A stretch of 64,000 nt of DNA from Colius striatus (taxonomy: Eukaryota > Chordata > Aves > Coliiformes > Coliidae): the NCBI RefSeq assembly GCF_028858725.1, contig NC_084790.1, positions 6,474,169 through 6,538,168 on the forward strand. Reading direction: 5' to 3'. Of this stretch, positions 33,295 to 44,785 are shown one piece after another. The position numbers and the translations under genes are program-made. The notes under the pieces are model-generated. The model was not told the origin of the DNA and did not search any database. It saw only the letters and a program-made list of their open reading frames with translations. Each line of letters opens with the position of its first letter. The stretch's first letter is position 1.

Positions 33295-34610
33295 TGTTGT
33301 GGTTTAAGTCCAACTGGCAAGCAAATACCACGTGGCTGCTTACTCCCTTGTCCCCTGCCCTGGTGAGATGGAGAGGAAACAATACTACAAAAGGCTCTGG
33401 CTGGAGACAAGGACATAGAGAAATCTCTCATAGACTTGACTTGAGGAAAAGCAAAATCATTTTAATCTGTTACCAATCAGAGTAGAACAATGAGATATAT
33501 AGTTTAGATTTCAGTACATCTTCCCTCCACTCTTCCTCCTAGGCTTAGCTGTGCTCCCGATTTCTCCACTTGCCCTCCATCAGTGATGCAGGGAGATGAG
33601 GAATGGGAGTTGCAGTCAGTTCATCGTGCATTTCTGCAGCTCCTTTCTCCTCAGGGCAGAAGGACTCGTTACTTGTCTCCTGTTCCAGCATGGGGTCCCT
33701 CCTGTGGGAGACAGTCCTCCACCAACCTCTCTGACATGAGTCCTTCCTATGGGCTTCTGCTCTTCACAGACTGCTCCAGTGTGGGTCCCTTCTGTGGGCT
33801 GAAGTCACAGAGTCACAGAATCACAGAGTCACAGAATGGTAGGGTTGGAAGGGACCTCTAAAGATCATCCAGTCCAACCTCCTGCTAAAGCAGGTCCACC
33901 TAGATCAGGTCACGCAGGAATGCATCCAGGCAGGTTGTGAAAACCTCCCAAGAAGGAGACTTCACACCCTACCTGGGCAGCCTGTGCCAGGGCTCCCTCA
34001 CCTCAACAGTGAAGAAGGTTTTCCTTAAGTGGAACTTTTTGTGTTCCACCTTTTGTCCATTACCACTTGTCTTGTCACTGGACACTACAGAAGAAAGCAT
34101 TGCCCCATCCTCCTGAGTTGCACCTTTTAAATACTTGCAAGCATTAATGAGGTCCCCCCTCAGTCCTTCAGGAGCTCACTGCTGCAGAGTGGGCTTCCCA
34201 CAGAGTCACAGCCTTCTTCAGGCACAGCCACCTGCTCTGGTACAGGGTCCTGCTCCATGGGCTGCAGGCAGATCTCAGCTCCAGCGCTGCCCTCCACAGC
34301 TGCAGAGACACAATCTGCTGTCTGGCCTTGGGCTGCAGGGGATGCTTTGCTACAGTGCACCTCCTCCCCTCCCTCTCCTCTCACCTCAGAGCCTGCGTGG
34401 TTGTTTCTCTCCCATCCCACTCTTCCCCTTGCTGCAGGTTTTGCCTTCTTGATTATGTTAGTGCTGAGACTCTGTGACTGACTGGCTCAGCCTTGTCCAG
34501 AGGTGAGTCTGATGGGGAGGTGGGGAAGTTTCTAGCAGCTTCTTGCAGGAGACACCCCTGTAGCCCCTCTTCTGTTACCAAAAGCCTCACCAGACAAACT
34601 TTGTGTGCAA
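33295..34610 (+). mobile_element. Avian endogenous retrovirus LTR (solo), interrupted by CR1
   Basis: Starts TGTTGTGGTTTAAGTCCAAC, the 5' end of a common avian ERV LTR family as I recall it. It contains degenerate repeats of the type CTGCTCCAGTGTGGGTCCCT followed by TGTGGG (33690, 33772, 34180, 34232). It closes with TGACTGGCTCAGCCTTGTCC and the block TTCTAGCAGCTTCTTGCAGG. No retroviral gene was seen on either side, so this looks like a solo LTR. A CR1 splits it. The right boundary is approximate and no target duplication was found. Confidence 0.65.
33805..34170 (-). mobile_element. CR1 LINE nested in the LTR
   Basis: Antisense CR1 3' end. The left edge carries an expanded tail (ACAGAGTCACAGAATCACAG and so on), followed by GGGTTGGAAGGGACCTCTAA and TCCAGTCCAACCTCCTGCTA. 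It ends near CATTAATGAGGTCCCCCCTC. Removing it rejoins the LTR motif as GGGCTGAAGTC/CTTCAGG, with a short possible duplication AGTC at both ends. Confidence 0.93.
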
Positions 34611-34802
34611 AGGAACATTCAGTCTGTTTGTGGCTCCTCTGTGGCCTGACTTGAGGGGCATGACACAGCCCTAGGCACAGAAGGAGCTGTTCACTCTCCT
34701 CAGTTTTGCAATGGATACAGTTCAACCTATAATTCTTTTTTTTTCTTCTTGTCTCACGGGACAAACTGGATGGTGATTCCTGGTTTTGCAGTTCATAGAT
34801 AT

Positions 34803-34820
34803 TACACACACGTGTGTGTA
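34803..34820. repeat. 18-bp perfect AC/GT palindrome
   Basis: The sequence TACACACACGTGTGTGTA is its own reverse complement, followed by more TA and CA-rich steps. It may form a cruciform or Z-DNA. Confidence 0.95.
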
Positions 34821-37800
34821 TAAAAGCACATGCACATATGTATATAATTTACAATTACTGGTTTTTTGCATTTCATTTAATTCCCTTGTTTTGGTGAGAC
34901 ATCAGTCTGTGCTGCCTCTCCCCAACACCCCCTGGCCAGCTCTCCACTCCTTCCTGCATGCTGTGAGGGTGAATATGCCAGGCTTAGCCCCAGCACCGTT
35001 ACCCATCACAGCATTCCTATCCCACCTTTTCCTCCTGAGTTGTTTTTCCTGCTGTTTGAGCCGCGGCCACAGCAGGCCAGGTGTCTGTGAGATGGCCAGC
35101 ACAGCCATCCTGCTGCCTCTGCCTGCTCCTTGTGGCTTTGCATCCACTGCTGTCCCCCACTGACACCTCTCTCACCAACCTGCCTTTGCTGGCTCCTGAA
35201 ATGCTGCACAGTGTCCATCAGTCTGCCTGACCTGGGAACACCTTGTAGCCTTTCCTTGCTCTACTATGCTTCATCCTGTGGTTTCGGGTTCTTAAAGTAA
35301 CTAACTGGTCTCTCCTCTGTGACCTGGCACCTTTCCCATTTTCTGGACAGCCTGGTGAAAGCTGAGCTGTAAATTCCATTTTTACCACCTGGTTTGCTTC
35401 AGACAGACCTGCAGACTGTTTCACCCTGGGAAGCTCTGAAGAGCTCTGCAAAGCCTTTCTGAAAGCTGAAATGAGAGAAATGAATGGATGTCACACCTTC
35501 TTCCACTCACTGGCAGGTGGCTGGGCTGCTGTTGGAGCAGTAAGGATGCTGAGTACATCCAGACAGATCCAGGACCACGTTTTCTTTCCTCCCGTGCAAA
35601 CTTGCAAGGGTGTGCCTTAGCAACCCACACATTGATGCTGTCACATCTAGAAAAGCCTTGCTGGCTTTTCTACAGCCTCCCTAAACATGGTTTTCACATT
35701 TCTGCTGTGGGAGGCTGCTTGCTTCCCCATTTTATTTTTTCCTGCCAGTGGGCTGCCTGCATCAGGATGCTGCTGTAGGAGAGCTGAGCTGAGCTTCACC
35801 CAGCCTCTGCGAGCCACAGGCCACTGCCAGCAAGGCCATGGGGTTGCTGTGAGCTGAGCAGCTGCCCCTGCCAGTGGCTCTGGGGTGTGTGCTCCACTGG
35901 AGAAGGTGGAAATGTCACCTGCTTGAGTACAGCAGGAGTTTGATGGGATTTTAAGAGTGCATGTCAGGGCAGGGCAAAAACAACCACTGCTTTTCACTAC
36001 TTGAAGATGTCCTTTGAAATACAAGTCATGCTTGACAACACTTGCAGCTCTCCAGAGGACGCGGGAGAGTGGAGATATGGCACCTCTTTGCTAAAAGCCG
36101 TCAGAACAACCAGGCCTCTGTCTGTCCAGCCCAGCCAAGCCTCTGGGGTTTTGAGTAGGAGCTACAGCTCTCCAGGGAGTGCTGGGGGTGAGAACCAATT
36201 GCTCAGGAGCTTATGCCAGCCTGCACTAGAAAAGTGCAGAGGGACAGAGGGCTGGTGGTGGGACCAGTTCCTCACAAACTTCCGCCCACCTAATTCATTG
36301 GTCCCTTCTCAGACCAAAGGCTATTTGTGGGGATCCAGCTGGTTAATGAGTAACTCTGCTGTGGGACACAGCTGCATTCCCTTTTTTTGGGGCCTATATC
36401 TCCAGAGACAAGGCTGAGCACCAGCAGCAGCTCTGGCTCCTGGAAGGAGTGTGAGATCTGCACTGCTGAGTGCTGTGACTTGTGAGTCTGTGCCAGTGGC
36501 TCTGTGTGCCCCTCACCCCAGGGAAGTGGGGCTGACTCTCTCACCCAGAGCACCTTGGCAGTCCCTGCCCCATGCCATGGAGGAAGGGACTGGATGTGCC
36601 ACTGCTCACTCCTCACCTTCATTGCCCTGGATTGGGTGATGTGGTCGTGAACCCACCGTGTGGGATGGATTGCTGCTGACCTGGATTTCTGCCATTGCAA
36701 AAGAGAGAGTAGTGATGCTGCCCTAGCAGTGTTTTGCAGCCCCTGCCTGGGTCTGCTCCTGACAAAAACAGTTCATCTGCTGGAAGGGGCTGCCCTGACC
36801 CAGACCTAGCCAGCCCAGCAGCACTACAGTGTGTCCCTAGCAGACCAAGACCTCATCATGCAGCCTTGTCACTGCACACATAGTTGCTGTCCCGGTGCAA
36901 GGCACTTTCCTTGACAAACAAGATCCCCGTGAGGCTGGAAGCCCCACCACTGCTGCAGGACAGGCCATTGCTTTGCCACATGGTCCCTCATCATCAAGGC
37001 TGCTGGCTGGTCACCCCTGCCAGTCACACTGCTGCTGGGACTGTCTCCTCCTGCAGCAGATAGGTCCCAAGCATGTGTGTTGGGAGTTCTGAGCAAGGGT
37101 AGGGTCACCACAGCCCCGTTGCTTGATGTGGCAGCTGTGGAGGAAGGGCTATGGAAGGGATCAGATACTCACAAGTCTATGGGTTAACTTGCTGACGAGT
37201 GCCTCTGGCCCCTTTGTCCCATAAATGCTGGATTGACAGGTAGGCTGATCTCTGGACAAAGCTGCCTGAAGTTGTTACAAGCCTTGAAGGGCAGCAAGGA
37301 TGCAGCAGGGAGGCAAGGACTCACAGGGCTGTGCTGGGAGAGGGGTCTTCTTGCCCCTCAGTCGTTTTTCTCGTCATCCCCAATGACTGGTGGTGAGAAG
37401 GTTTTGGTCCTCATGCTGCATTGGGCCCACTTCAGGCACTGGCACTCACTTCTTCTCCCCAGCTTGTGGCTCCAGGCTTTGCTCTGTCCTGCCTCGTGGC
37501 ACCTGCCAGTGTGGAGGTCGGGCTGCCCTGTCCCACAGAGAGCCACAGGCCTTCAGGGTCCCTCCTCCATTTCCCACTCTCCTCACCACCCCATGATCTC
37601 CAGGGCTCTCTCCTTGGCTAGAAGGACCCAAAGCTGTGTGTGTGAGCATACTGAGGCCAGCAGGAGCCTGGCTTGTCCTGTCCCGTCCCAGTCCAAGCTT
37701 CCTCCCGTTGCTGCTGTGTGCATGTGCCTGTGTCCCCACCTGCCTCGCTGTCCCTGCAGCGCCTCCTCTCCTCTGTGTGGTTTGTGTGGACAGAGATTTT

Positions 37801-38259
37801 TGCATGTGGGACACAATGTTGAGGCTTCTGCCGTTGCAGGCTCTGTGGCATTCAGAAGTCTATTAGCCAGATGAAAGCCTGCCTTTACTGGAGGGTGAAT
37901 GTGTACTTAGGCTGTTAGACTATTACCACAAGATTATTTTTAAAGCATTTTCAGAGGTTTCCTGTAGGGAGGAAAAACTTATCATCTCCATTAAGGGATT
38001 TCAGCCACACCAGTTTCTTTAATCCTTCTTAAGCAATAGCTAGGATTTTGTATTTAGGAGCAACCAAAACGTTTGGACAATGCTGTTCTAAGGAGCAATA
38101 TTTTAATTTTCCTTTCTTAAAAGAGACAACTGCCATCTTTAAAAGAAGCTCAAAGCCCTGCCTGGAAACAGTTCACAGCAGACAGACCAAACCCAGTGTC
38201 AGTTGCCTTTGAGCAGTGGACTGGCTGGGCCCAGGCTGAGGGTTGTTACAAGTCTGGTT

Positions 38260-38298
38260 GGATGGCAGTGCTGGCTGGCAGTGCTGGATGGCAGAGCT
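38260..38298. repeat. 13-bp tandem repeat, three copies
   Basis: Three consecutive copies of GGATGGCAGTGCT with single-base variants (GGC in place of GGA, AGA in place of AGT). Confidence 0.9.
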
Positions 38299-40867
38299 GG
38301 CTCTGCCCACTCTGCTTCCCCTCCCTGCCCCACGCCTCGCCAGGACACACATTGTACAGCCCTGCAGCTCACCCTGTCACCTTTCCCTGGCTGGGCTGGT
38401 TGAGCTGGGGCTATAGGTTCCCAGGTGAGAGAAGGTTTGTTAATCCTGACTCCACTCAAGGAAACTGCAGTGGTGCTGACAGCAATGGGACTATGTTTTG
38501 GCAGATCTTGTCCTCTTACAGGGAGATCTGTTGTCCCCCAGTCTTACCAGATGAGCTCCCATCCTGGGCAGCATTGCTGGATTTGCATTGCTGATGTCAC
38601 TTTCCAGAGATACATCAGCTGCTGGAGGAAACTCGTCTGGAAGATCCTTGGCAGTTGCATTTCACCACTGCCATTACCCACTGACACAGTCTTTGCACAG
38701 ACTACACATGTGGAGAAATGGGCAGGCTGCCCTGCTTCATCCCTCGGTCAGAGCCAGCACTGCCCACATCTGCAGCCCCTCGGCTCCCTCATGCTGTACT
38801 GTGGGAAGGGCCAAGGGCAAGCACAGCAACCCTGTGCTCTCCATCCTCCCAGAGGTACCAGGAGGAGGCCTTCAGCCCGTGGTCCTCTGTGAACTACCCC
38901 CGTGGGTAGCTCAGAAAGGTGACAACACGCAGACGGGAGCAAATCCTCTGAATGGGGACAAAAATCACCTCCTGTCTACACCTGGACGGGAGCTGTTGAC
39001 ATCGGTGTCAGTTATCAAAACAAGCCACCTTTTTATTGCTCCTTCAGTAAAAATGCAGCAGCACTCTCAGGGTAGGTAACTACCTGCAGCAGGGTGAGGG
39101 GGAGAGGGACTAAAGGCAGCAAAAGAAAGCAGGCTGTGGTTAACAATGGAGCATTCAGAGGAACCAGAGAAAAGGCAGGCAGATGGCATGCATATTAGTG
39201 CGTGAAAACGACTAACACTCTGAGAATTTCCCAGTGTACTTCTGACTGGTTTGGGCTTGCTTCTATAATTAATTTATGGAAAGCACTTAAATTGGGAATA
39301 AACACAATCTCACAAATCCCTTCTAATCTCTGCCTGTATTTTTGAAACGATACCCTGAAGGTATAGTTTCTTACAATGATTAAACTGTTTTCCTTTTAAG
39401 AATTAAAAGGGACTATTTTCATGCGATTGTGCAGAGCATTAGTGGTCAGGACTGAACCCAGAACTGTTTTAGATGCAATCTATTGTTGGAAATGCCCGGA
39501 TGGGGGCATTTCCCCACTGGAGCACTGGATGCTAAATCTGCCAATATTTTCATTTTGGATTCATGTATTTTGATGCAAAATATGACCCGGTGTGTTGTCA
39601 GCCACCTCATGGCTCAGGAGCATTCTGACATTAGCATAAATTTGGAAATTTCCCTTAAAAGGGTAAAAAAAAAAAAAAACCCAAACGTATTTTTCATTAA
39701 GTTGCTGCTTTTCTCTGACAATAAAGGCAAAACTCCCTCCCTCGGGCAGGGTGCGTGGAAAGTGCTGGGGGAGGTTGTGCAGCACTAACAATGGGGCCCT
39801 GGAGCATGCTGGCAGTTCTTGGTCCCTGGGTGCAGGCAGGAGCAAGCTGTTCAGTGCAGCTCTGTGTGCCACAGGGAGCCTGCAGAGAGACAGGCTTTGC
39901 TCTGCAGCCGCTGCTACCTGTGCCTCAGTTCCTGCCTGTCCTCACAGGGGTTTGTGCCTGCTGCTGCTGGGGCCATGTGTCCCGTTGCCAGGGGGAGAAA
40001 CGCAAGGAGCAGACAAGCCCTGGGACCCCTTCCACTGCCTCCAGTGTGACAAGGGTCAGGGTCGGCTGCCTGCTCCCTCCACCCATTGTGCCTGGTGGGC
40101 GCCGGGAGGAGAAGCCGTGTGTGTGAGGCAGGCCCCGTGCAGAGAGGCTGCTGAGGAGAGGATGGGCACCGCTGGCTGCAGTGCAGGCTGCTGATGGCAC
40201 AGCCTGCCCTCTCCCGTGCTGGCGTGGCGGGCGGTCGCTGGGCCTGGCCTCGCCTCTGCACCTCCGCAGGTTGCTGTGACTGCAGCGGTGTGTTGGTGGC
40301 TCTGGTGTGAGCCAGGAGATGCCGTCCTGTTGAGGTCTGCTGCTGTGGGTGTACAGACAGTGCTGGCCTGGGGAAGAAGCATGTGCCAGAAATGTCAATG
40401 ACGCTATGGCTGTGGGGTTGGGGCCAGGGAGGGTCCGGTAGTGAGGACATGATGATGCAGGAAGGAGACAAGTTTTTTATTACATGGCTTATTGTGTTTC
40501 AACATGGAAATCAAGGTAAGAATTACCCAGGGCACAACCTGTCCCTTTGATTTGGCCTTTGCAGCTCAGTCATGCATAGGAGAAGCCTTTTCCTTGTTCC
40601 CTCCAGCAGCATCTCCTTGTAATGGCTAATGGGAAAATATCGCGGCGGTGAAAAAATTCTCTCACCCTCATAAACACAATGACAAGGCTAAGTGATCCGT
40701 CTGCAGCACGAGCCAGGCGTTGGGCTGCCTGTCTCAGATGAATGCTTCCCATTTTGCAGGCTGTTTGCATGCGCTTTATGAGCTCCAGCAATAATTCAGG
40801 CGACCGCCAGACAGCTGACAGGAGTGTGGGCTGGCGGAGGACGCCGTGACGCTGCAGGTGCCGCCGA

Positions 40868-40939
40868 GGGCACGTGGCTGAGACCTCTGGCTCCCCGGGG
40901 ACAGGGCACGTGGCTAAGACCTCTGGCTCCCCGGGGACA
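40868..40939. repeat. 36-bp tandem duplication, two copies
   Basis: Two copies of a 36-bp unit beginning GGGCACGTGGCT and ending CCCCGGGGACA, differing at one base (G to A). Near-identity implies a recent duplication. The unit length is a multiple of three and falls inside a long - strand open frame. Confidence 0.95.
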
Positions 40940-41417
40940 GCCTGTGGCCTGGCCAGGAGGGGCAGCTTTGGTAGCAGCCCCCAGGCCACCTGCACTGCAG
41001 TACCTGGTGGGTACTGCTCCCAGGGCATCCCCAAGGGCTGCAGCTTCACGTTGCTGGAGCAGGGGGCCGGGAGCCGCACTGGTTTTTCCAAAGCCCACAT
41101 CAGGGCATTTACTTTTCTCCTATTGCATCTTCCCAGGGGTCTGCATACTCTGCTTTGCTTAACAGTCCTCTCCGACACGTAGGATTGTTGCATCTTGACA
41201 CGGTTTTTCTGTTCTCCGGGGAAAAGGAAGAGAGAGTGAGGAAGACTGAATGTGATCTTTGTTTTCAGAATATTACTGCGGTAATTAAAACGCTTTGGAA
41301 GGTGTTCTGCTCCCAGAAGTAATAAGTAGTTTTGGCTGTTTTGCCCCATTAATCGCGTATTAAATATGTATTTTTTTATAACATGCGTATTCACTCACCT
41401 GCTTACTCTGACAGCTA

Positions 41418-41439
41418 AATGCATATTTAAATATGCATT
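41418..41439. promoter_or_regulatory. 22-bp perfect palindrome with POU-like half sites
   Basis: A perfect inverted repeat centred on TTT/AAA, with ATGCATAT on one arm and ATATGCAT on the other. Each arm is one mismatch from the octamer ATGCAAAT. The surrounding 200 bases are AT-rich with several TAAT cores and another TAATGCAT at 41449. A regulatory role is inferred from motif content only. Confidence 0.4.
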
Positions 41440-44400
41440 ACACCCTTTAATGCATAGTAATTATTGATACAGAATGAAGACTCTTTCGGAGCACTCCCTT
41501 CCAAAGGAGTCGGTGTTTGTGTGCGCAGCCTCACGTTGACCCTGGGAGATAAACTGTGTCAGGTCTGCCATGGTCACGGGGCTGGGCCGGGCTCTGTGCA
41601 AGCACTCAGCTTTTACACAGGGCTGGGCTTTGGGGGCAAGAGGAAGTGGGAGGGCTGGTGGCCATGCCACAGGCTGCTCTCAACTCAGTGTGGTCTGGGT
41701 GCACAGCAGTGTCGGGTGGCAGCTCCTGTCCCAGGGCACCACGTGCACTTTGGGGGACAGATAGTGCCAGCTGGGCTAAGAATCTGGAGAGCTTGCTTGG
41801 ATTCCTTTTTCTGTTCCAGACCTCAGCAAAAGAGGCTCGTTTCAGATTCCCAAGTGCAGCATAGGCTCTGCACTTGGTGACCAGCTTGCAAATGGGCAGC
41901 TCTTGCTAACCTGAGTGCTCCGTGTTGTCAGATTGTGTAGAAAGCATTGGTTGCATCCTTTTAACTGCAAAGTCAGGAGCTGCTTTGGTGCTCCTGATAG
42001 CTGTTCAATAAAAGCTGAAGCCTGCCCAGGCAAGCACAACAGGATCATCAGCAGTTGGGGCAGGACAGGCCATTCCTGTGGTTACCATCACCTCCCAGGA
42101 TTACCTGGCTTTGCTTTTGTACTGTAGCAAGGGCTCAGCAGAGTCACTATCTGTTAGGGTGAATGAAAACAGCTTTCGTTTGGTCACTTGATTACCTGCC
42201 TTTCTCAAGCACACCCAGATGACACCTTCTGTGACAGAACCCTGACCTCCTGGTCCTGTGCTGGGGAAAACAGGACACTGTTAAAGACCTGGCACAAGCT
42301 ACACCTCTGCTGGGGCCTGTGGTGGAGCAGTTTGCACCACCTCCTGCAGCACCCATGCTGCATGCACTAAGTGGGACAGACCTCTTCCCTCCCGCTGAGC
42401 TTCCTCCTGCCACTGCCTGAGCTGCACCAGGCAATCCCTGGCAAGGATTTAACTGCCCTGAGCACAGCACCAGGCTCCTGATGCAGCCACCTGCCACCAG
42501 ACCACAGCAGGCAGAACTGGTGCAGGAGATCAGTTCAGCTGCCTCCTGGCTGACTGCCGTGGCCCTTGACTCAGGACCCTGCCGCTGCAACGAGCCCTCA
42601 CCATAGAGGTGGCAGCCAGGATGCACACACCACCCTCTGCAGGCACTGCACCTCACTCTCCTGGGACCTAACTGAGCCCCTGGGCCAGTGACACAGGGCA
42701 GGAGGACATTTACGTCCCCCCAAGACAGCACTGTGTACTGCAGGATGTTTCCAGTGACACCACATGCTCAGGAGTTGAGTTCTGTGGAGTACACCTATCC
42801 CCCCGTCCCTCCGGAGAGACCCAGACCTCACAGCACTGCTGCTGTGATTGCCTCCTCCTCGGCAGGGCCTCCCTCCACCCAGGCAGCTGCCAGCCTTTGG
42901 AACAGCCCAGCAGCCCTTGCTCTGCAGCCTGTGCTCTGCAGCCATGACCCGTGCTGCTGCTTCCAGCCCTGCACCCTCCCTGCAAGGTTTTGCTTCTGAG
43001 ACAGCAAGACTGTAGAGAAAGAGATCCTTGTCCTTTGCCCACTGTGGTCCAGGGACAGCTTTTGTGGACCTGAAAGGGAGGGGAGGCTCCCAGCCCCGTG
43101 CCCAAGATCCTTCTAGCAGCATGTCACCTTGTGCTATCGGTGTCCTTGCCACAGCCATCAGTGTCAGGTGGTACCACTCCCTGAGCAGGAGCCAAGGGCA
43201 CAATGTGGCACCAGACCTGTTCCTGGCTGGACTCCCCTCGGCAGGGCTGTGGCTATGCCCCCTCCCTGGGACCCGCAGGCGGTCCCAGCAGCATCACAGC
43301 TCCAGCATGGTCATGTTTCCAGTGATGGGTCTGGCTGCAGTCTTCTTAGGAACAATGCACTCCCACTGTATGGTACCAGATTGTACATCAAAACTATTAT
43401 TTCCAACATCTCTGGCTTAATTGTAAAACTATAATACAAATGACATTGGGGGTTTGCTGGAGTTAAATTTTAATAGCAAGCCAGCGCCCTTTTAATGACA
43501 TTTTATACATTTAAATTGGGCATGATCCCTTTGGGAACAGTAATTTTATTCATGGAGATTATGTCTAATTTGAATATAAAAACACCACTAAAAAGATATT
43601 GGATTTGCTATTTTTCACTTGCAGGAGCTCCAGAGTCCAATCTTCCCAACTGACTGGGCTTTGGTGGATTAGAAAAAACCAACCAACCCCAAAACCGACA
43701 AAAACTTCCCCCAGAAAAGCGGGGTCTAGAAATCTGCGTGCGTGCAAGCGCCAGGCCCAGGCAGGCCGGCGCCGGTCCCCGGCACCGGGCCTCTGCTGGA
43801 GCTGTTGAGGATGCTGGTCAACACCACAGCCTTTCCCTCTGCTGTGCTGGAGACTTGACAGCGCATCAGCAAATCCCCATGGCTTCTGTCACACTGGCAA
43901 GCAGTTTGGTGGAGGCGGGTGCTTGCCCCGCTGAGGCAGGACAGGGCCTAGCTGAGCCTGGGCTTGGGTAGCAGGAGAACCACGCGTCTCTTCTCCTGAC
44001 AGGCAGGTAAAGATGGACTTCCTGCAGGCAAAGCTCCTCGGGGAACGTCACCAGCCTGCATTGTGTGTCAGGGGCCCTCAGAGCCTCGTGCCGCTCTTGA
44101 GAACAAAGGATGCTTCCACAAAACCAGAGTCCGGGGACGAGTTCACAAGGGCACTTGAGTGGCTCCTGCTGCTGGCTCCTGCAGAGGCCAGACGTCCTTA
44201 GCAGGGAGGATGCCGAGCAGAAAGGTGCCAGCTTCGTGAGGAATATGCTTGGGTGCTCCTGGTTGGGGCCACTGGGGCATTTCAGCAGGCGCCTCCGTGC
44301 TGGCTGCGCCTTGCTGTGCTCTGCATGTGCCCACTCTGTGAGGTGCTGCAGGAGGGAGTCAGTCGGCGGGCAGGCGAGGTTTCGAGATGTCCTTACCTGG

Positions 44401-44689
44401 GAACCAGAGTAAAACAGCCAGAGTGGCAAAACACCTTGGCTTGTTGGGGGAATGGGAAGGGAGACTGGCGTGCTGTCAGGCCTCTGCAGGAGGAGAGGGG
44501 GTGTGAGGAGCTGGAGGGTGCCCCAGCAGCCAGGACGGGCTGCCTCGAGCAGGTTGAGTTAGCCATCACCCGGGACCGTGTGCCACCCTCCCTGGCCACG
44601 AGCCCTACCCTTCAGCACAGCGGAGCCGATAACGCGCTGACACTGATGTGTGCCTGCACAAAGCTGCAGCCTCATCTCCGAGACAGGAT

Positions 44690-44785
44690 AAACTGTTTGG
44701 CCTTTGGACAAGATTATTTCTGTTTGGAACAGGATTGTTATCACTTAATTGAAAATAATTATCCAATGCAAATTGGCTTCAAGTT
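44690..44785. promoter_or_regulatory. AT-rich island with exact octamer ATGCAAAT
   Basis: A consensus octamer sits at 44766-44773 between inverted CCAAT (44763-44767) and ATTGG (44772-44776) boxes. It is preceded by TTGTTATCAC (GATA-type), CACTTAATTG and AATAATTATC homeodomain-like motifs. The block is compact and unlike the GC-rich flanks. Enhancer identity is an inference. Confidence 0.4.
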
